From: Saccharothrix sp. S26
GTDB taxonomy: Bacteria > Actinomycetota > Actinomycetes > Mycobacteriales > Pseudonocardiaceae
Length of the DNA: 64,000 nt
NCBI RefSeq assembly: GCF_021390395.1
Contig: NZ_JAJUWT010000002.1
Coordinates: forward strand, 248,001-312,000
Direction: 5' to 3'
In this document: positions 1 through 7,752 of the stretch, one piece after another
How the letters are laid out: the number at the start of each line of letters is the position of its first letter
Numbering within the stretch: position 1 is the stretch's first letter
Notes under the pieces: generated by a model
Database searches by the model: none
What the model saw: the letters and a program-made list of their open reading frames with translations, nothing else
What the model was told of the DNA's origin: nothing
Made by a program: the position numbers and the translations under genes

Positions 1-198
1 GGCCACCAGGTCGGCGGGCAGCAGGCCGGGCGCGGCCTGGACCACGAGCTCGTCGAGGACGCCGCCGGGCACCGGGATCACCGACAGGGCCAGGACGTTG
101 CAGTCCTGGTCGGCCAGCCGGATGGTCACCCGAGCCAGCGCGCCCGGGCTGTCGTCCAGCTCCACGCGCAGTCGCCAGGTCTTCGGTGTGGTGTCCAT
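1..198 (-). CDS. ACT-domain protein (partial, N-terminal part only)
   Basis: This is the first 66 codons of a reverse-strand gene that runs off the left edge, starting at ATG 198. The translation begins MDTTPKTWRLRVELDDSPGA and continues with ARVTIRLADQDCNVLALSV. The DDSPGALARVT segment followed by a strand and helix is the usual N-terminal pattern of an ACT ligand-binding domain, which senses amino acids or other small metabolites. The rest of the protein is outside the window, so a catalytic partner domain cannot be excluded. Confidence 0.7.
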   Translation of the reverse strand, partial: MDTTPKTWRLRVELDDSPGALARVTIRLADQDCNVLALSVIPVPGGVLDELVVQAAPGLLPADLVA

Positions 199-275
199 GC
201 GACCAGGCTGCGGCCCGCACGTTGCGGTGGGGGGACGCGGGCGTTTCGGCGACGTGAGCGTTGGCCCGTCCGCGC

Positions 276-659
276 TCAGTCCCGGCAGTGCGGCGGCGGC
301 AGCGGGTTGAGCGGGCTGCACGGCCACTCGGTGTTCTTCACCGCGGTGGTCGTGGTGGTCGTCGGCGGGGCCTCGGTCGGCGTCTGCGGCGGTGGTGGCG
401 GCGCCGGCGGCGGGGTCGTCGTCGTGGTGGTGGGCCGGACCGCGGTCGTCGAGGTCCGCGGCGACGACACCGCGTCGGCGGTGACCGAGCTCGGCGGCGT
501 GGTGGAGCTGCTGGTCGCCGGCCTGCCGGTGATCCAGGTCGACGCCGGGGTCTCGGCCTGCTGCTCGTCGTTCACCCCGTCGATGTACACCCCGATGAGG
601 ACACCGATCAGCGCCGACGCCGCCACGGCCAAGCCGCACGTGGCCCACAGCACCCGCAC
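276..659 (-). CDS. membrane-anchored Pro/Thr-rich hypothetical protein
   Basis: A protein of about 127 residues. The start is set at GTG 659 because a perfect AGGAGG lies six bases upstream (666-671); an upstream in-frame GTG at 683 would overlap that site. A single N-terminal transmembrane helix (about 15 residues, rich in Ala, Val, Leu and Ile) is followed by a low-complexity Thr/Pro/Ser tail with several TTTTT runs and a PPPAPPPPP stretch. The short C-terminus has two cysteines (WPCSPLN and PHCRD). It is probably an extracytoplasmic wall-spanning protein. No catalytic domain is visible and no function is assigned. Confidence 0.6.
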   Translation of the reverse strand: MRVLWATCGLAVAASALIGVLIGVYIDGVNDEQQAETPASTWITGRPATSSSTTPPSSVTADAVSSPRTSTTAVRPTTTTTTPPPAPPPPPQTPTEAPPTTTTTTAVKNTEWPCSPLNPLPPPHCRD

Positions 660-732
660 AGCAAGCCTCCTAACAGAACGCACTTGTGGCGCAACGGTGA
701 GCGGCTGAACAGTACCGCCCGTCGGGGCGGTC

Positions 733-1833
733 TCAGTCGACCCAGTGCACCTCTGCCGGGCCGGGCAGCCGGTCCACCTCGCTGAGCACGGCTTTCCGTG
801 CCGCAGCGGACAACGAGCGGAACGGCTCCACGGTGACGCTCAGCCGACCGCCCTTGCGCTCCTGCGACCAGACCCCGGCCAGCATTCCGTTCACCATGAG
901 TACCGGGGACAGCCATCCCTGCGGTCGATACACCTTTTCGGGTATCCCACCATCGAGAAGGTGGGTGGCGTGGCGTGTCGCCGCCACGACGTACTGGTCG
1001 AACGCCGGCAGCAGGCGCACGGTCTTCACCGGCTCCGCCTCGCGCAAGCTCTCCACGTCCTCCGCGCGTGCCCAGTGGGGCACGCCCTCGACGTCCAGCG
1101 GCACGATCCGCTCGCCCAGCGCCTTGAACACGCGCCCGCCGTCGGCCGGGCTCACGCCCCACCAGCGGGCGAAGTCCTCCCTGGTCGCGGGCCCCTGCTG
1201 GGCCAGGAACCGCAGCGCGATCGCCTCGACCGCGCCCTCGACGGCCGCCGGGTCGACCCCCAGCCACGTGCGCGGGCTGGTGAACCGGACGAACTGCCCC
1301 TCACCGGGCCCGAACAACAACCTGCCCTGGAACGACGCGGGCTTGAGGTAGGCGCCCCAGCTCTCCCGCAGCTTCTCGCCGAGGTGCGGCGACGTGCGCG
1401 CGGCGACCTCGTCGGCCAGCTCGGCACGGGTCAGCACGCGGTCGTGCAACGCCTCGCCCACCGCGTCGACCAGCGCTGTCAGCTCGTCGGCGGTGAGGTG
1501 GAAGTTCCGCAGCCACACCGGCTTGAGGTAGTGCCGGTAGGTGGCGAACCCGGCCTGCCAGAGCGGGTACTCGGCGGCGGGCAGCAGGTGCAGCGTGCCG
1601 CGCATCGACCACGTCTTGACCAGCGTGCGGTCGGTCCACAGGGCCTGGTCGACGGCATCGTCGGCGAGCCCGTCGACGCGGGCGCGCAAGGTCGCCTCGG
1701 CCGAGGACATCAGCTGGGCGTGCAGCCCGCACAGCCGCGACACCACGGTGAACGCCTCGTCGGCGGGCCGCCGCTCGTCCAGGGCGTGCCGGCGGGTGCG
1801 CCAGGCCGCCACCTGCCGCCAGGTCACGCTCAC
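733..1833 (-). CDS. winged-helix DNA-binding protein, AlkZ-like DNA glycosylase family
   Basis: A 366-residue protein of the HTH_42/YcaQ (AlkZ) family, made of tandem winged helices. An His-Ala-Gln triad lies at residues 38-40 (context GLHAQLMSS), where AlkZ-family glycosylases carry their catalytic Q-x-Q or H-x-Q motif. Characterised members remove bulky or crosslinked alkylated bases, and actinomycete members can protect producers of DNA-alkylating metabolites. The start GTG 1833 overlaps the stop of the upstream membrane gene (GTGA), so the two are probably translationally coupled. Family assignment is fairly sure; glycosylase activity is inferred from the motif only. Confidence 0.75.
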   Translation of the reverse strand: MSVTWRQVAAWRTRRHALDERRPADEAFTVVSRLCGLHAQLMSSAEATLRARVDGLADDAVDQALWTDRTLVKTWSMRGTLHLLPAAEYPLWQAGFATYRHYLKPVWLRNFHLTADELTALVDAVGEALHDRVLTRAELADEVAARTSPHLGEKLRESWGAYLKPASFQGRLLFGPGEGQFVRFTSPRTWLGVDPAAVEGAVEAIALRFLAQQGPATREDFARWWGVSPADGGRVFKALGERIVPLDVEGVPHWARAEDVESLREAEPVKTVRLLPAFDQYVVAATRHATHLLDGGIPEKVYRPQGWLSPVLMVNGMLAGVWSQERKGGRLSVTVEPFRSLSAAARKAVLSEVDRLPGPAEVHWVD

Positions 1834-2225
1834 CGGTGCTCCTCCCTCGCCCGCACGGCCGCGAGCCTGCGTTCCAACACCGCCGTGCCGAGCACTCGCG
1901 CCAGCACCAGACCCGCGCCGGAGAGCCCGGCGACGAGCACCGCGCCGGTCATGTGCCAGGTGGGTGCGTCACCCGAACAGGTGAACACGTCCGTGAACTT
2001 GTCCGAGGAGCAGGTCACGAACGGCACGGAGGCCAGCCCGATGCTGGCCGCCGCGACCCCGCCGAGCAGGGCGGACCCGAAGGTGCGCATCAGCGGGAAC
2101 GCGGCGTTGGCCGCGCCGACGGCCGCGATCGCGAACAGCAGCGGCACCGGGTGCGGGAACGGGCCGAACGCGGCGCAGCCCACCATGAGCGCGCACACGA
2201 TCGCCAACCCGGCCCGTTCACCCAC
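1830..2225 (-). CDS. small polytopic membrane protein
   Basis: A 131-residue hydrophobic protein with about four transmembrane segments. The third and fourth are separated by a short, probably external loop with two cysteines (VTCSSDKF and FTCSGD). It starts at GTG 2225 and its TGA overlaps the GTG of the AlkZ-like gene, so it is the first gene of a two-gene operon. No family is recognised. Confidence 0.6.
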   Translation of the reverse strand: MGERAGLAIVCALMVGCAAFGPFPHPVPLLFAIAAVGAANAAFPLMRTFGSALLGGVAAASIGLASVPFVTCSSDKFTDVFTCSGDAPTWHMTGAVLVAGLSGAGLVLARVLGTAVLERRLAAVRAREEHR

Positions 2226-2347
2226 GTGGCGACCCTAACAACGCGGGAGCCGCGGACGTCAGAACTTCGTAAGCGGGTTTCGCCCGCCGACCGGCGCCCG
2301 GTTCGCCAGAGTTGTCCGGAGAACCAGTCGAGTCCGGAAGGCGTGAG

Positions 2348-2893
2348 ATGTCCAAGCGGGTAGTGGTGATCGGGGTGGCGGGCGTGCTGGTGGTCGCCCT
2401 GGTGGTGGGGCTGTACCTGTTCCAGCCGTGGCGGCTGGTCACCGACCGGACCGCGGACGAGGCGCTGCTGGTGCCGGCCGCGACCACGACGACCTCGGCG
2501 GCGGCCACGACGTCGGCGGCGGTCACGACGACGTCGGCGGCGCCCGAGGGCCCGGTCGCGCTGGCCTCGGGGCCGTTCCGCTCGCTGGAGCACGCGACGA
2601 CCGGCACCGCGACGCTGGTCCGGCTGCCCGGCGGCGGGCACGCCGTGCAGTTCGAGGCGTTGGACACCAGTGACGGCCCGGACCTGTACGTGTACCTGTC
2701 GGACAAGCCGGCGGACTCGTCGGAGAGCGCGTTCGGCTCCGGTTTCACGAACCTCGGTGAACTGAAGGCCAATCGCGGCAACCAGGTCTACGAGGTGCCC
2801 GCCGGCGTCGACCTGACGGCCGTGCGCAGCGTCGTGATCTGGTGCAAGAGGTTTTCCGCCGGTTTCGGGGCAGCGCCGTTGGAACAGGGCTGA
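2348..2893 (+). CDS. DM13-domain membrane-anchored protein
   Basis: A 181-residue protein. The start is ATG 2348, with GGAAGG (2336-2341) six bases upstream. A signal anchor (residues about 4-24) precedes an Ala/Thr-rich linker and then a DM13 domain (about 65-178). Visible DM13 hallmarks are a GPFRSLEHATTGTA start, a DGPDLYVYLS core and a late VVIWCKRF with a single conserved cysteine. DM13 domains are proposed to be redox-associated modules outside the membrane. It is divergently transcribed from the preceding membrane gene. Confidence 0.8.
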   Translation: MSKRVVVIGVAGVLVVALVVGLYLFQPWRLVTDRTADEALLVPAATTTTSAAATTSAAVTTTSAAPEGPVALASGPFRSLEHATTGTATLVRLPGGGHAVQFEALDTSDGPDLYVYLSDKPADSSESAFGSGFTNLGELKANRGNQVYEVPAGVDLTAVRSVVIWCKRFSAGFGAAPLEQG

Positions 2894-2949
2894 CACATAG
2901 GGGAAACAAATGCGCGGTGGTGTGGGCCGTTCATGACCTTTTCGCCGTA

Positions 2950-2979
2950 TTGACGTATCTGGTCTAGACCACATAGAGT
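2950..2979 (+). promoter_or_regulatory. candidate promoter of the AraC-family gene
   Basis: TTGACG (2950-2955) and TAGAGT (2974-2979) are separated by 18 bases and fit a SigA-type -35/-10 pair (TTGACA, TANNNT). The spacer is largely filled by the perfect palindrome at 2960-2971, so a protein bound there would block RNA polymerase. It would give a leader of about 155 bases before the AraC start. Confidence 0.5.
2960..2971. promoter_or_regulatory. DasR-like (dre-type) palindromic operator
   Basis: The exact palindrome TGGTCTAGACCA is flanked as TCTGGTCTAGACCACAT. It closely matches the published dre consensus of the GntR-family regulator DasR (AGTGGTCTAGACCACT), which links N-acetylglucosamine status to chitin use and antibiotic production in Streptomyces. 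It sits between the -35 and -10 elements of the AraC gene. The match is seen directly; which protein binds is inferred. Confidence 0.6.
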
Positions 2980-3138
2980 GGTGGGCACCACAACGTCCCT
3001 CGTTGGTGGGCGGGCGGATGCCCCATCGACGAGGAGCCGGCTCACTGGGGTGGGCCAACCGTTGGCGGCGGCGCGGCGCTCTCTCCCCGTTCCGCGCCGC
3101 CGCACACGGCCGGTGCGCGGTCGTGATGCACACTGTGA

Positions 3139-4134
3139 GTGATGCTCACCAGGACCATCGCCATCCACTACGTCAACGCTGCCCTGCGTGGCGCGGTGCG
3201 GCGCGGTCACGACGTCACCGGCCTGCTCGCGGCGGCCGGCATCGGCGAGGCCCTGCTCGCCGACGAGCGCGCCCGCGTCACGCCCGCCCAGTACACCAAG
3301 CTGGTCCAAGCCCTGTGGGACGCGCTGGACGACGAGTTCATGGGCCTGGGGCCGCGGCCGAGCAAGCGCGGGACGTTCCCGACCATGTGCCTGCTCGCCG
3401 TGCACTGCGCGTCACTGGAGGACGCGTTGCGGCGCGGCCTGGCGTTCTACGGGCTGTTCGACGTGCGGCCGGCGATGACGCTGGGCGAGCACGGCGGCGT
3501 GGCCGCGTTCATCCTGTCGACGGAGGGCGTGGACGACCCCGACCGGTTCCTGGTCGAGTCGCTGCTGGTGCTGTGGCACCGCTTCTCGTCGTGGTTGATC
3601 GGGCGGCGCATCCCGTTGCGCGGGGTCGACCTGGCCTATCCCGAACCGCCGCACGGCGCGGAATACCACCTGATCTTCGGTGCGCCGCTGCGGTTTTCCG
3701 CACCCACCACCACGTTGTCCTTCGACGCGCGATTCCTGCGGATGCCCGTGGTGCAGGACGAAGCCGCGTTGAAGCGGTTCCTGCGCAATTCCCCCGCCGA
3801 ACTGCTGTCGCGGCGCGATTACGGCGCGGACGCGTCCAGCCAGGTGCGGCGGATGCTCGGCGGCGGCGTGGTGGGGCTGGAGAACGTCGCGGCGCGGCTG
3901 GGGATGAGCGCGCCGACGCTGCGGCGGAAGCTGGCCGCCGAGGGCACGTCGTTCCGCGAGGTGCGCGAGCAACTGCTGCGCGACCAGGCGGTGGCGAGCC
4001 TGGTGCGCGGCGGCGAGTCGGTGGAGGAACTGGCGCTGCGGCTGGGCTTCTCCGAGGCGAGCGCATTTCACCGGGCGTTCAAGCGATGGACCGGCACCAG
4101 CCCTGGCACCTACCGCGGCGGGTCGGTTGGCTGA
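3139..4134 (+). CDS. AraC-family transcriptional regulator
   Basis: A 331-residue regulator that starts GTG-ATG (3139/3142). The N-terminal two thirds fits the arabinose-binding-like AraC sensor domain (PF12625 type: HYVNAALRGAVRRG and LLAAAGI near the start). The C-terminal ~100 residues form two helix-turn-helix motifs (VAARLGMSAPTLRRKL and LALRLGFSEASAFHRAFKRW), ending with the typical TSPGTYR signature. Ligand and targets are unknown. The promoter carries a dre-like site, suggesting control by amino-sugar availability. It stands alone, with no obvious catabolic operon beside it. Confidence 0.9.
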   Translation: MMLTRTIAIHYVNAALRGAVRRGHDVTGLLAAAGIGEALLADERARVTPAQYTKLVQALWDALDDEFMGLGPRPSKRGTFPTMCLLAVHCASLEDALRRGLAFYGLFDVRPAMTLGEHGGVAAFILSTEGVDDPDRFLVESLLVLWHRFSSWLIGRRIPLRGVDLAYPEPPHGAEYHLIFGAPLRFSAPTTTLSFDARFLRMPVVQDEAALKRFLRNSPAELLSRRDYGADASSQVRRMLGGGVVGLENVAARLGMSAPTLRRKLAAEGTSFREVREQLLRDQAVASLVRGGESVEELALRLGFSEASAFHRAFKRWTGTSPGTYRGGSVG

Positions 4135-4235
4135 CCTGACCGGCCGTGAATGCGGCCGAACGGCCGTGTCCGGCGAATCGTCAACACGGTGGACTTACAC
4201 CGCGTAAGTTCCTCACCGAACCCGCGGGAGTGCCC

Positions 4236-7200
4236 GTGTTCCCACGCCCTCGCCCCACCGCCCTGGCCGCGGCGCTGGTCTTCGCCCTGGCTGCCGCCAC
4301 GCCCGCGGCGCACGCCGAGCCGCCGCCGTCCCCGGTCTTCGCCTCGACGGCCGCAGCTCACGCCGAGCCGCCGTCCCTGGTCGACCTGCCCGGTGTCGCG
4401 GTCGCACCCGCCGTCGACCCCGCCCGCCGCATCGAGACCGCCCGCACCACCCGCCCGGTCGCGCCGGGCGTGTCGCTGAGCTCGTTCGACTGGTACGAGC
4501 CGGGCGGCGCGGGCGGCTGGATCCGGGGCGACGCGCTTACCGTCGACCTCACCGCGGGAACGAAGGTCGACTACCTGTACCCGGGCCACGTCGCCGCCGC
4601 CGAACCGCTGTCCGCGCAAGCCGACCGGACCCGCGCGGTCGCCGCCGTCAACGGCGACTTCTTCGACATCAACAACTCCGACGCCCCGCGCGGCGTCGGC
4701 GTCCAGGACGGTCGCACGGTCAAGTCGCCCGCCGCCGGCCACCGCCGCGCGGTCGGCCTCGACGCGGCGGGCGTCGGCCGGGTGATGGAGGTGTTCTTCG
4801 ACGGGAAGGTGGTCCGCGACGACGGCACGTCCATCCGGCTCGACCAGCTCAACAGCGCCGCCGTCGAAACCGGTGGCGTGGGCCTGTTCGACCCGGTCTG
4901 GGGCTCCTACAGCAGGGCGCGGGCCGTGCAGGGCGCGTCGCGCGTGACCGAGGTCGTGGTGCGCGCGGGCGTGGTCGCCGAACGGCGCGACCGGGCGGGC
5001 GACGACCCGATCCCCGCCGACGGCCAGGTGCTCGTCGGCCGGGAGGCGGGCGCGGACGCCCTCGCCGCGTTGGCCGTGGGGGAGCGGGTCGTGGTGGAGC
5101 ACACCACGAAGGCCGACGACGGCAGCGCGCTGCGCGCCGCGATCGGCGGGAACCAACTGCTGCTCAAGGACGGCGAGGTCGTCGCACCTTCGGACCCGCT
5201 GCACCCGCGCACGGCGGTCGGGTTCTCCGCCGACGGCAAGAAGATGTTCCTGCTCACCGTGGACGGCCGCCAGGGCGCGTACCTGCTCGGGCTCAACCTC
5301 CAGGACGTGGCCGCGATCCTCCGGGAGATGGGCGCGCACAACGCCCTCAACCTCGACGGCGGCGGCTCGTCCACGCTGGTCGCCCGCACGCCCGGCGCGG
5401 AGCACGTGCTGGTGGAGAACACCCCGTCCGACGGCGGCGAGCGGCCCGTGCCCAACGGGCTCGCGCTCTACGCGCCGACCGGCAGCGGCGCGCTCACCGG
5501 CTTCTGGGTGCGCACGGCCATCGGCCCGCGTGCCGCGCCGGGGTCGGACACCGTGCCGGGCGGCCACCCGGACCGCGTGTTCCCCGGCCTGACCCGGCGG
5601 CTGGTGGCCGACGGGCACGACGAGACCTACGGCCCGGCGCACGACGACTCGCACCGGTGGCGGACGTCCCGCGCCGACGTGGGCCGGGTGGACCAGGACG
5701 GCGTGTTCCACGCGTCGCGCCCCGGCACGACGAAGGCCGTGGCGCAGCGCGGCGGCGTGACCGGCGAGGTGGAGCTGACCGTGCTGGGCGCGCTGGCCGG
5801 GCTGTCGGCGACCACCGACCGGCTCAGCCTGCCCGAGGTGGGCGGCACGAGCGGGTTCGGCGTGGTCGGCCGCGACGGCGACGGGTTCACCGCGCCGGTC
5901 GAGCCCGCGGACCTGGCGCTGGACTACGACCGCTCGGTGATCGACGTCGTGCCCGGCGACGACGGCTCGCTGCGGGTCACGGCGGTGCGGCCGGGTGCGA
6001 CGACGGTCGTGGCGCGGGTCGGGTCGCACGAGGTGCGCGTGCCCGTGACCGTGGGGCTGGAGGAACGGCTGGTCGCCGGGTTCGACGACGGCGCGGCGTG
6101 GACGTTCGGCTCGGCGCGCGGCTCCGGGGCGGTGACGCCGGTGTCCGAGGGGCACACCGGCGCGGGACTGCGGATGTCGTACGACTTCTCCAAGTCCACC
6201 GGCACGCGGACGGCCTACGCGATCCCGCCCCGGCCGATCGACGTGCCGGGGCAGCCGCTGGCGCTCGGCGCGTGGGTCCACGGGCACGGTCGCGGCGAGT
6301 GGACGGCGTTCACCGTCACCGACTCGTCGGGGCTGAGCCGGTCGCTCTACGGGCCTTACATCACCTGGACGGGGTGGCGGTACCTGGAGGTGCCGGTGCC
6401 GTCCGGGCTCGCGTTCCCGTTGCGGGTGAACAGGTTCTACACGATCGAGACCAAGGCTGACCGGCAGTACACCGGCGAGGTGGTCGTGGACGACATCGTG
6501 GCCAAGGTGCCGCCCGCGGTCGACCTGCCGGCGGCCCCGGAGGTCGCCGACCGGCTCGTGGTGCAGGACGGCACGGTGGCCGACCGGCCGTGGCGGTTCG
6601 CGGTGATGTCCGACGCGCAGTTCGTGGCCCGTGCCCCGGACAGCGAGCTGGTGCGTGCCGCCCGGCGGACGTTACGCGAGATCAAGGCGCAGCGGCCGGA
6701 CTTCCTCGTCGTGAACGGCGACTTCGTGGACGAGGCGTCGCCCGCGGACCTGGCGCTGGCGCGGCGGGTGCTGACCGAGGAGCTCGGTGACGAGCTGCCC
6801 TGGTACTACGTGCCGGGCAACCACGAGATCATGGGGCCGGGCACGATCGAGAACTTCCGGCGCGAGTTCGGCGCGACCAACCGGGTGTTCGACCACAAGG
6901 GCACGCGGTTCGTGCTGCTGGACTCGTCCACGGGGACGGTGCGCGGCGGTGGGTTCGACCAGGCCGTGATGCTGCGTGACGCGGTGCGCGACCACTCCGC
7001 CGTGCACTCGCTCGTCGTGGTGGAGCACCACCCGCCGCGCGACCCGACGCCGACCAAGGGCAGCCAGCTGTCGGACCGGATGGAGGCCGACGTGGTCGAG
7101 GACTGGCTGGCGGAGTTCCGGCGCGCGACCGGCAAGGGCGCGGCGTTCATCGGCGCCCACGTGGGCCTGTTCCACGCGTCACGGGTGGACGGCGTGCCGT

Positions 7201-7625
7201 ACCTGGTCAACGGCAACTCGGGCAAGGCACCCGCGGGCGAGGCGGGTCGGGGCGGCTTCACCGGCTGGACGTTGCTGGGAGTGGACCCGCGCCGCGGCGC
7301 CGACGACTGGCTGGCCGCCGAGGTCCGCCCGCACGTGGACGGGGTGGCGCTGACCGCCGAGCCCACCACCCGCATGGGCAGCCCGACCCGGGTCACCGCG
7401 TGGATCACCCAGGGCTCACGCCGGGTTCCGGTCGCCTACCCGGTGACGGCGGACTGGTCGGGGTCGCCGAACCTGCACGTGGGCCCGGTCACCGGTCTGC
7501 GCCCGTGGCACGTGGCGTGGCTCGACCCGGCGACCGGCGTGCTGACCGCCGTGCGCCCGGGCCGCGTGACCATCGCGGTGACCGTGAACGGCGTGACCGA
7601 ACGCGCCTCCGTGACCACCGCCTAA
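4236..7625 (+). CDS. secreted phosphodiester glycosidase - calcineurin-like phosphoesterase fusion
   Basis: An ~1129-residue exported protein. GTG 4236 is chosen because GGGAG (4226-4230) precedes it and a Sec signal peptide ending TPAAHAEP follows. The first half holds a NAGPA-type phosphodiester glycosidase domain (PF09992), visible as AAVNGDFFDINNSDAPRGVG, RTAVGFSADGK and ALNLDGGGSSTLVAR. A middle part looks like Ig/BIG2-type and carbohydrate-binding-like beta domains. The last ~350 residues hold a calcineurin-like metallophosphoesterase (VMSDAQF, VVNGDFVDE, VPGNHEIMG, VVVEHHPPRD, GAHVGLFHAS). The architecture suggests turnover of extracellular glycosyl phosphodiesters such as teichoic-acid or glycolipid phosphates, but the substrate is inferred. 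The gene is monocistronic and converges on fadB. Confidence 0.85.
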   Translation: MFPRPRPTALAAALVFALAAATPAAHAEPPPSPVFASTAAAHAEPPSLVDLPGVAVAPAVDPARRIETARTTRPVAPGVSLSSFDWYEPGGAGGWIRGDALTVDLTAGTKVDYLYPGHVAAAEPLSAQADRTRAVAAVNGDFFDINNSDAPRGVGVQDGRTVKSPAAGHRRAVGLDAAGVGRVMEVFFDGKVVRDDGTSIRLDQLNSAAVETGGVGLFDPVWGSYSRARAVQGASRVTEVVVRAGVVAERRDRAGDDPIPADGQVLVGREAGADALAALAVGERVVVEHTTKADDGSALRAAIGGNQLLLKDGEVVAPSDPLHPRTAVGFSADGKKMFLLTVDGRQGAYLLGLNLQDVAAILREMGAHNALNLDGGGSSTLVARTPGAEHVLVENTPSDGGERPVPNGLALYAPTGSGALTGFWVRTAIGPRAAPGSDTVPGGHPDRVFPGLTRRLVADGHDETYGPAHDDSHRWRTSRADVGRVDQDGVFHASRPGTTKAVAQRGGVTGEVELTVLGALAGLSATTDRLSLPEVGGTSGFGVVGRDGDGFTAPVEPADLALDYDRSVIDVVPGDDGSLRVTAVRPGATTVVARVGSHEVRVPVTVGLEERLVAGFDDGAAWTFGSARGSGAVTPVSEGHTGAGLRMSYDFSKSTGTRTAYAIPPRPIDVPGQPLALGAWVHGHGRGEWTAFTVTDSSGLSRSLYGPYITWTGWRYLEVPVPSGLAFPLRVNRFYTIETKADRQYTGEVVVDDIVAKVPPAVDLPAAPEVADRLVVQDGTVADRPWRFAVMSDAQFVARAPDSELVRAARRTLREIKAQRPDFLVVNGDFVDEASPADLALARRVLTEELGDELPWYYVPGNHEIMGPGTIENFRREFGATNRVFDHKGTRFVLLDSSTGTVRGGGFDQAVMLRDAVRDHSAVHSLVVVEHHPPRDPTPTKGSQLSDRMEADVVEDWLAEFRRATGKGAAFIGAHVGLFHASRVDGVPYLVNGNSGKAPAGEAGRGGFTGWTLLGVDPRRGADDWLAAEVRPHVDGVALTAEPTTRMGSPTRVTAWITQGSRRVPVAYPVTADWSGSPNLHVGPVTGLRPWHVAWLDPATGVLTAVRPGRVTIAVTVNGVTERASVTTA

Positions 7626-7627
7626 CC

Positions 7628-7752
7628 CCCGCGAGAGTCCTACGTTCACGCCGCGAGAGTCCTACGTTCGGCACCCCCGAGTTCAACACTGAGCGTTGAA
7701 CTCGGGGGTCGTGAACGTAGGACTCTCGCGGCGCGGGTGTAGGACTCTCGGG
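7628..7752. repeat. long nested inverted repeat with GAGAGTCCTAC units
   Basis: The gap between two convergent genes is almost entirely palindromic. CGAGAGTCCTACGTTC occurs twice in direct orientation (about 7632-7668). The inverse unit GAACGTAGGACTCTCG (from 7713) and a partial one (from about 7738) follow the axis. The centre is a perfect 15-bp hairpin, arms 7673-7687 and 7695-7709 (ACCCCCGAGTTCAAC) with a 7-base loop. This could be a bidirectional terminator built from a dispersed intergenic repeat family. Whether the unit recurs elsewhere in the genome cannot be seen here. Confidence 0.75.

Noticed and set aside
3003-4139. Long + strand open frame of 378 residues over the AraC gene
   Set aside because: Its Arg/Ala-rich composition is that of a shifted frame in GC-rich DNA; the AraC frame has clear domains and the expected codon pattern.
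4110-6287. Reverse-strand open frame of 725 residues
   Set aside because: It is antisense to the phosphodiester glycosidase gene, shows His/Arg/Gly-biased low complexity and has no ribosome site.
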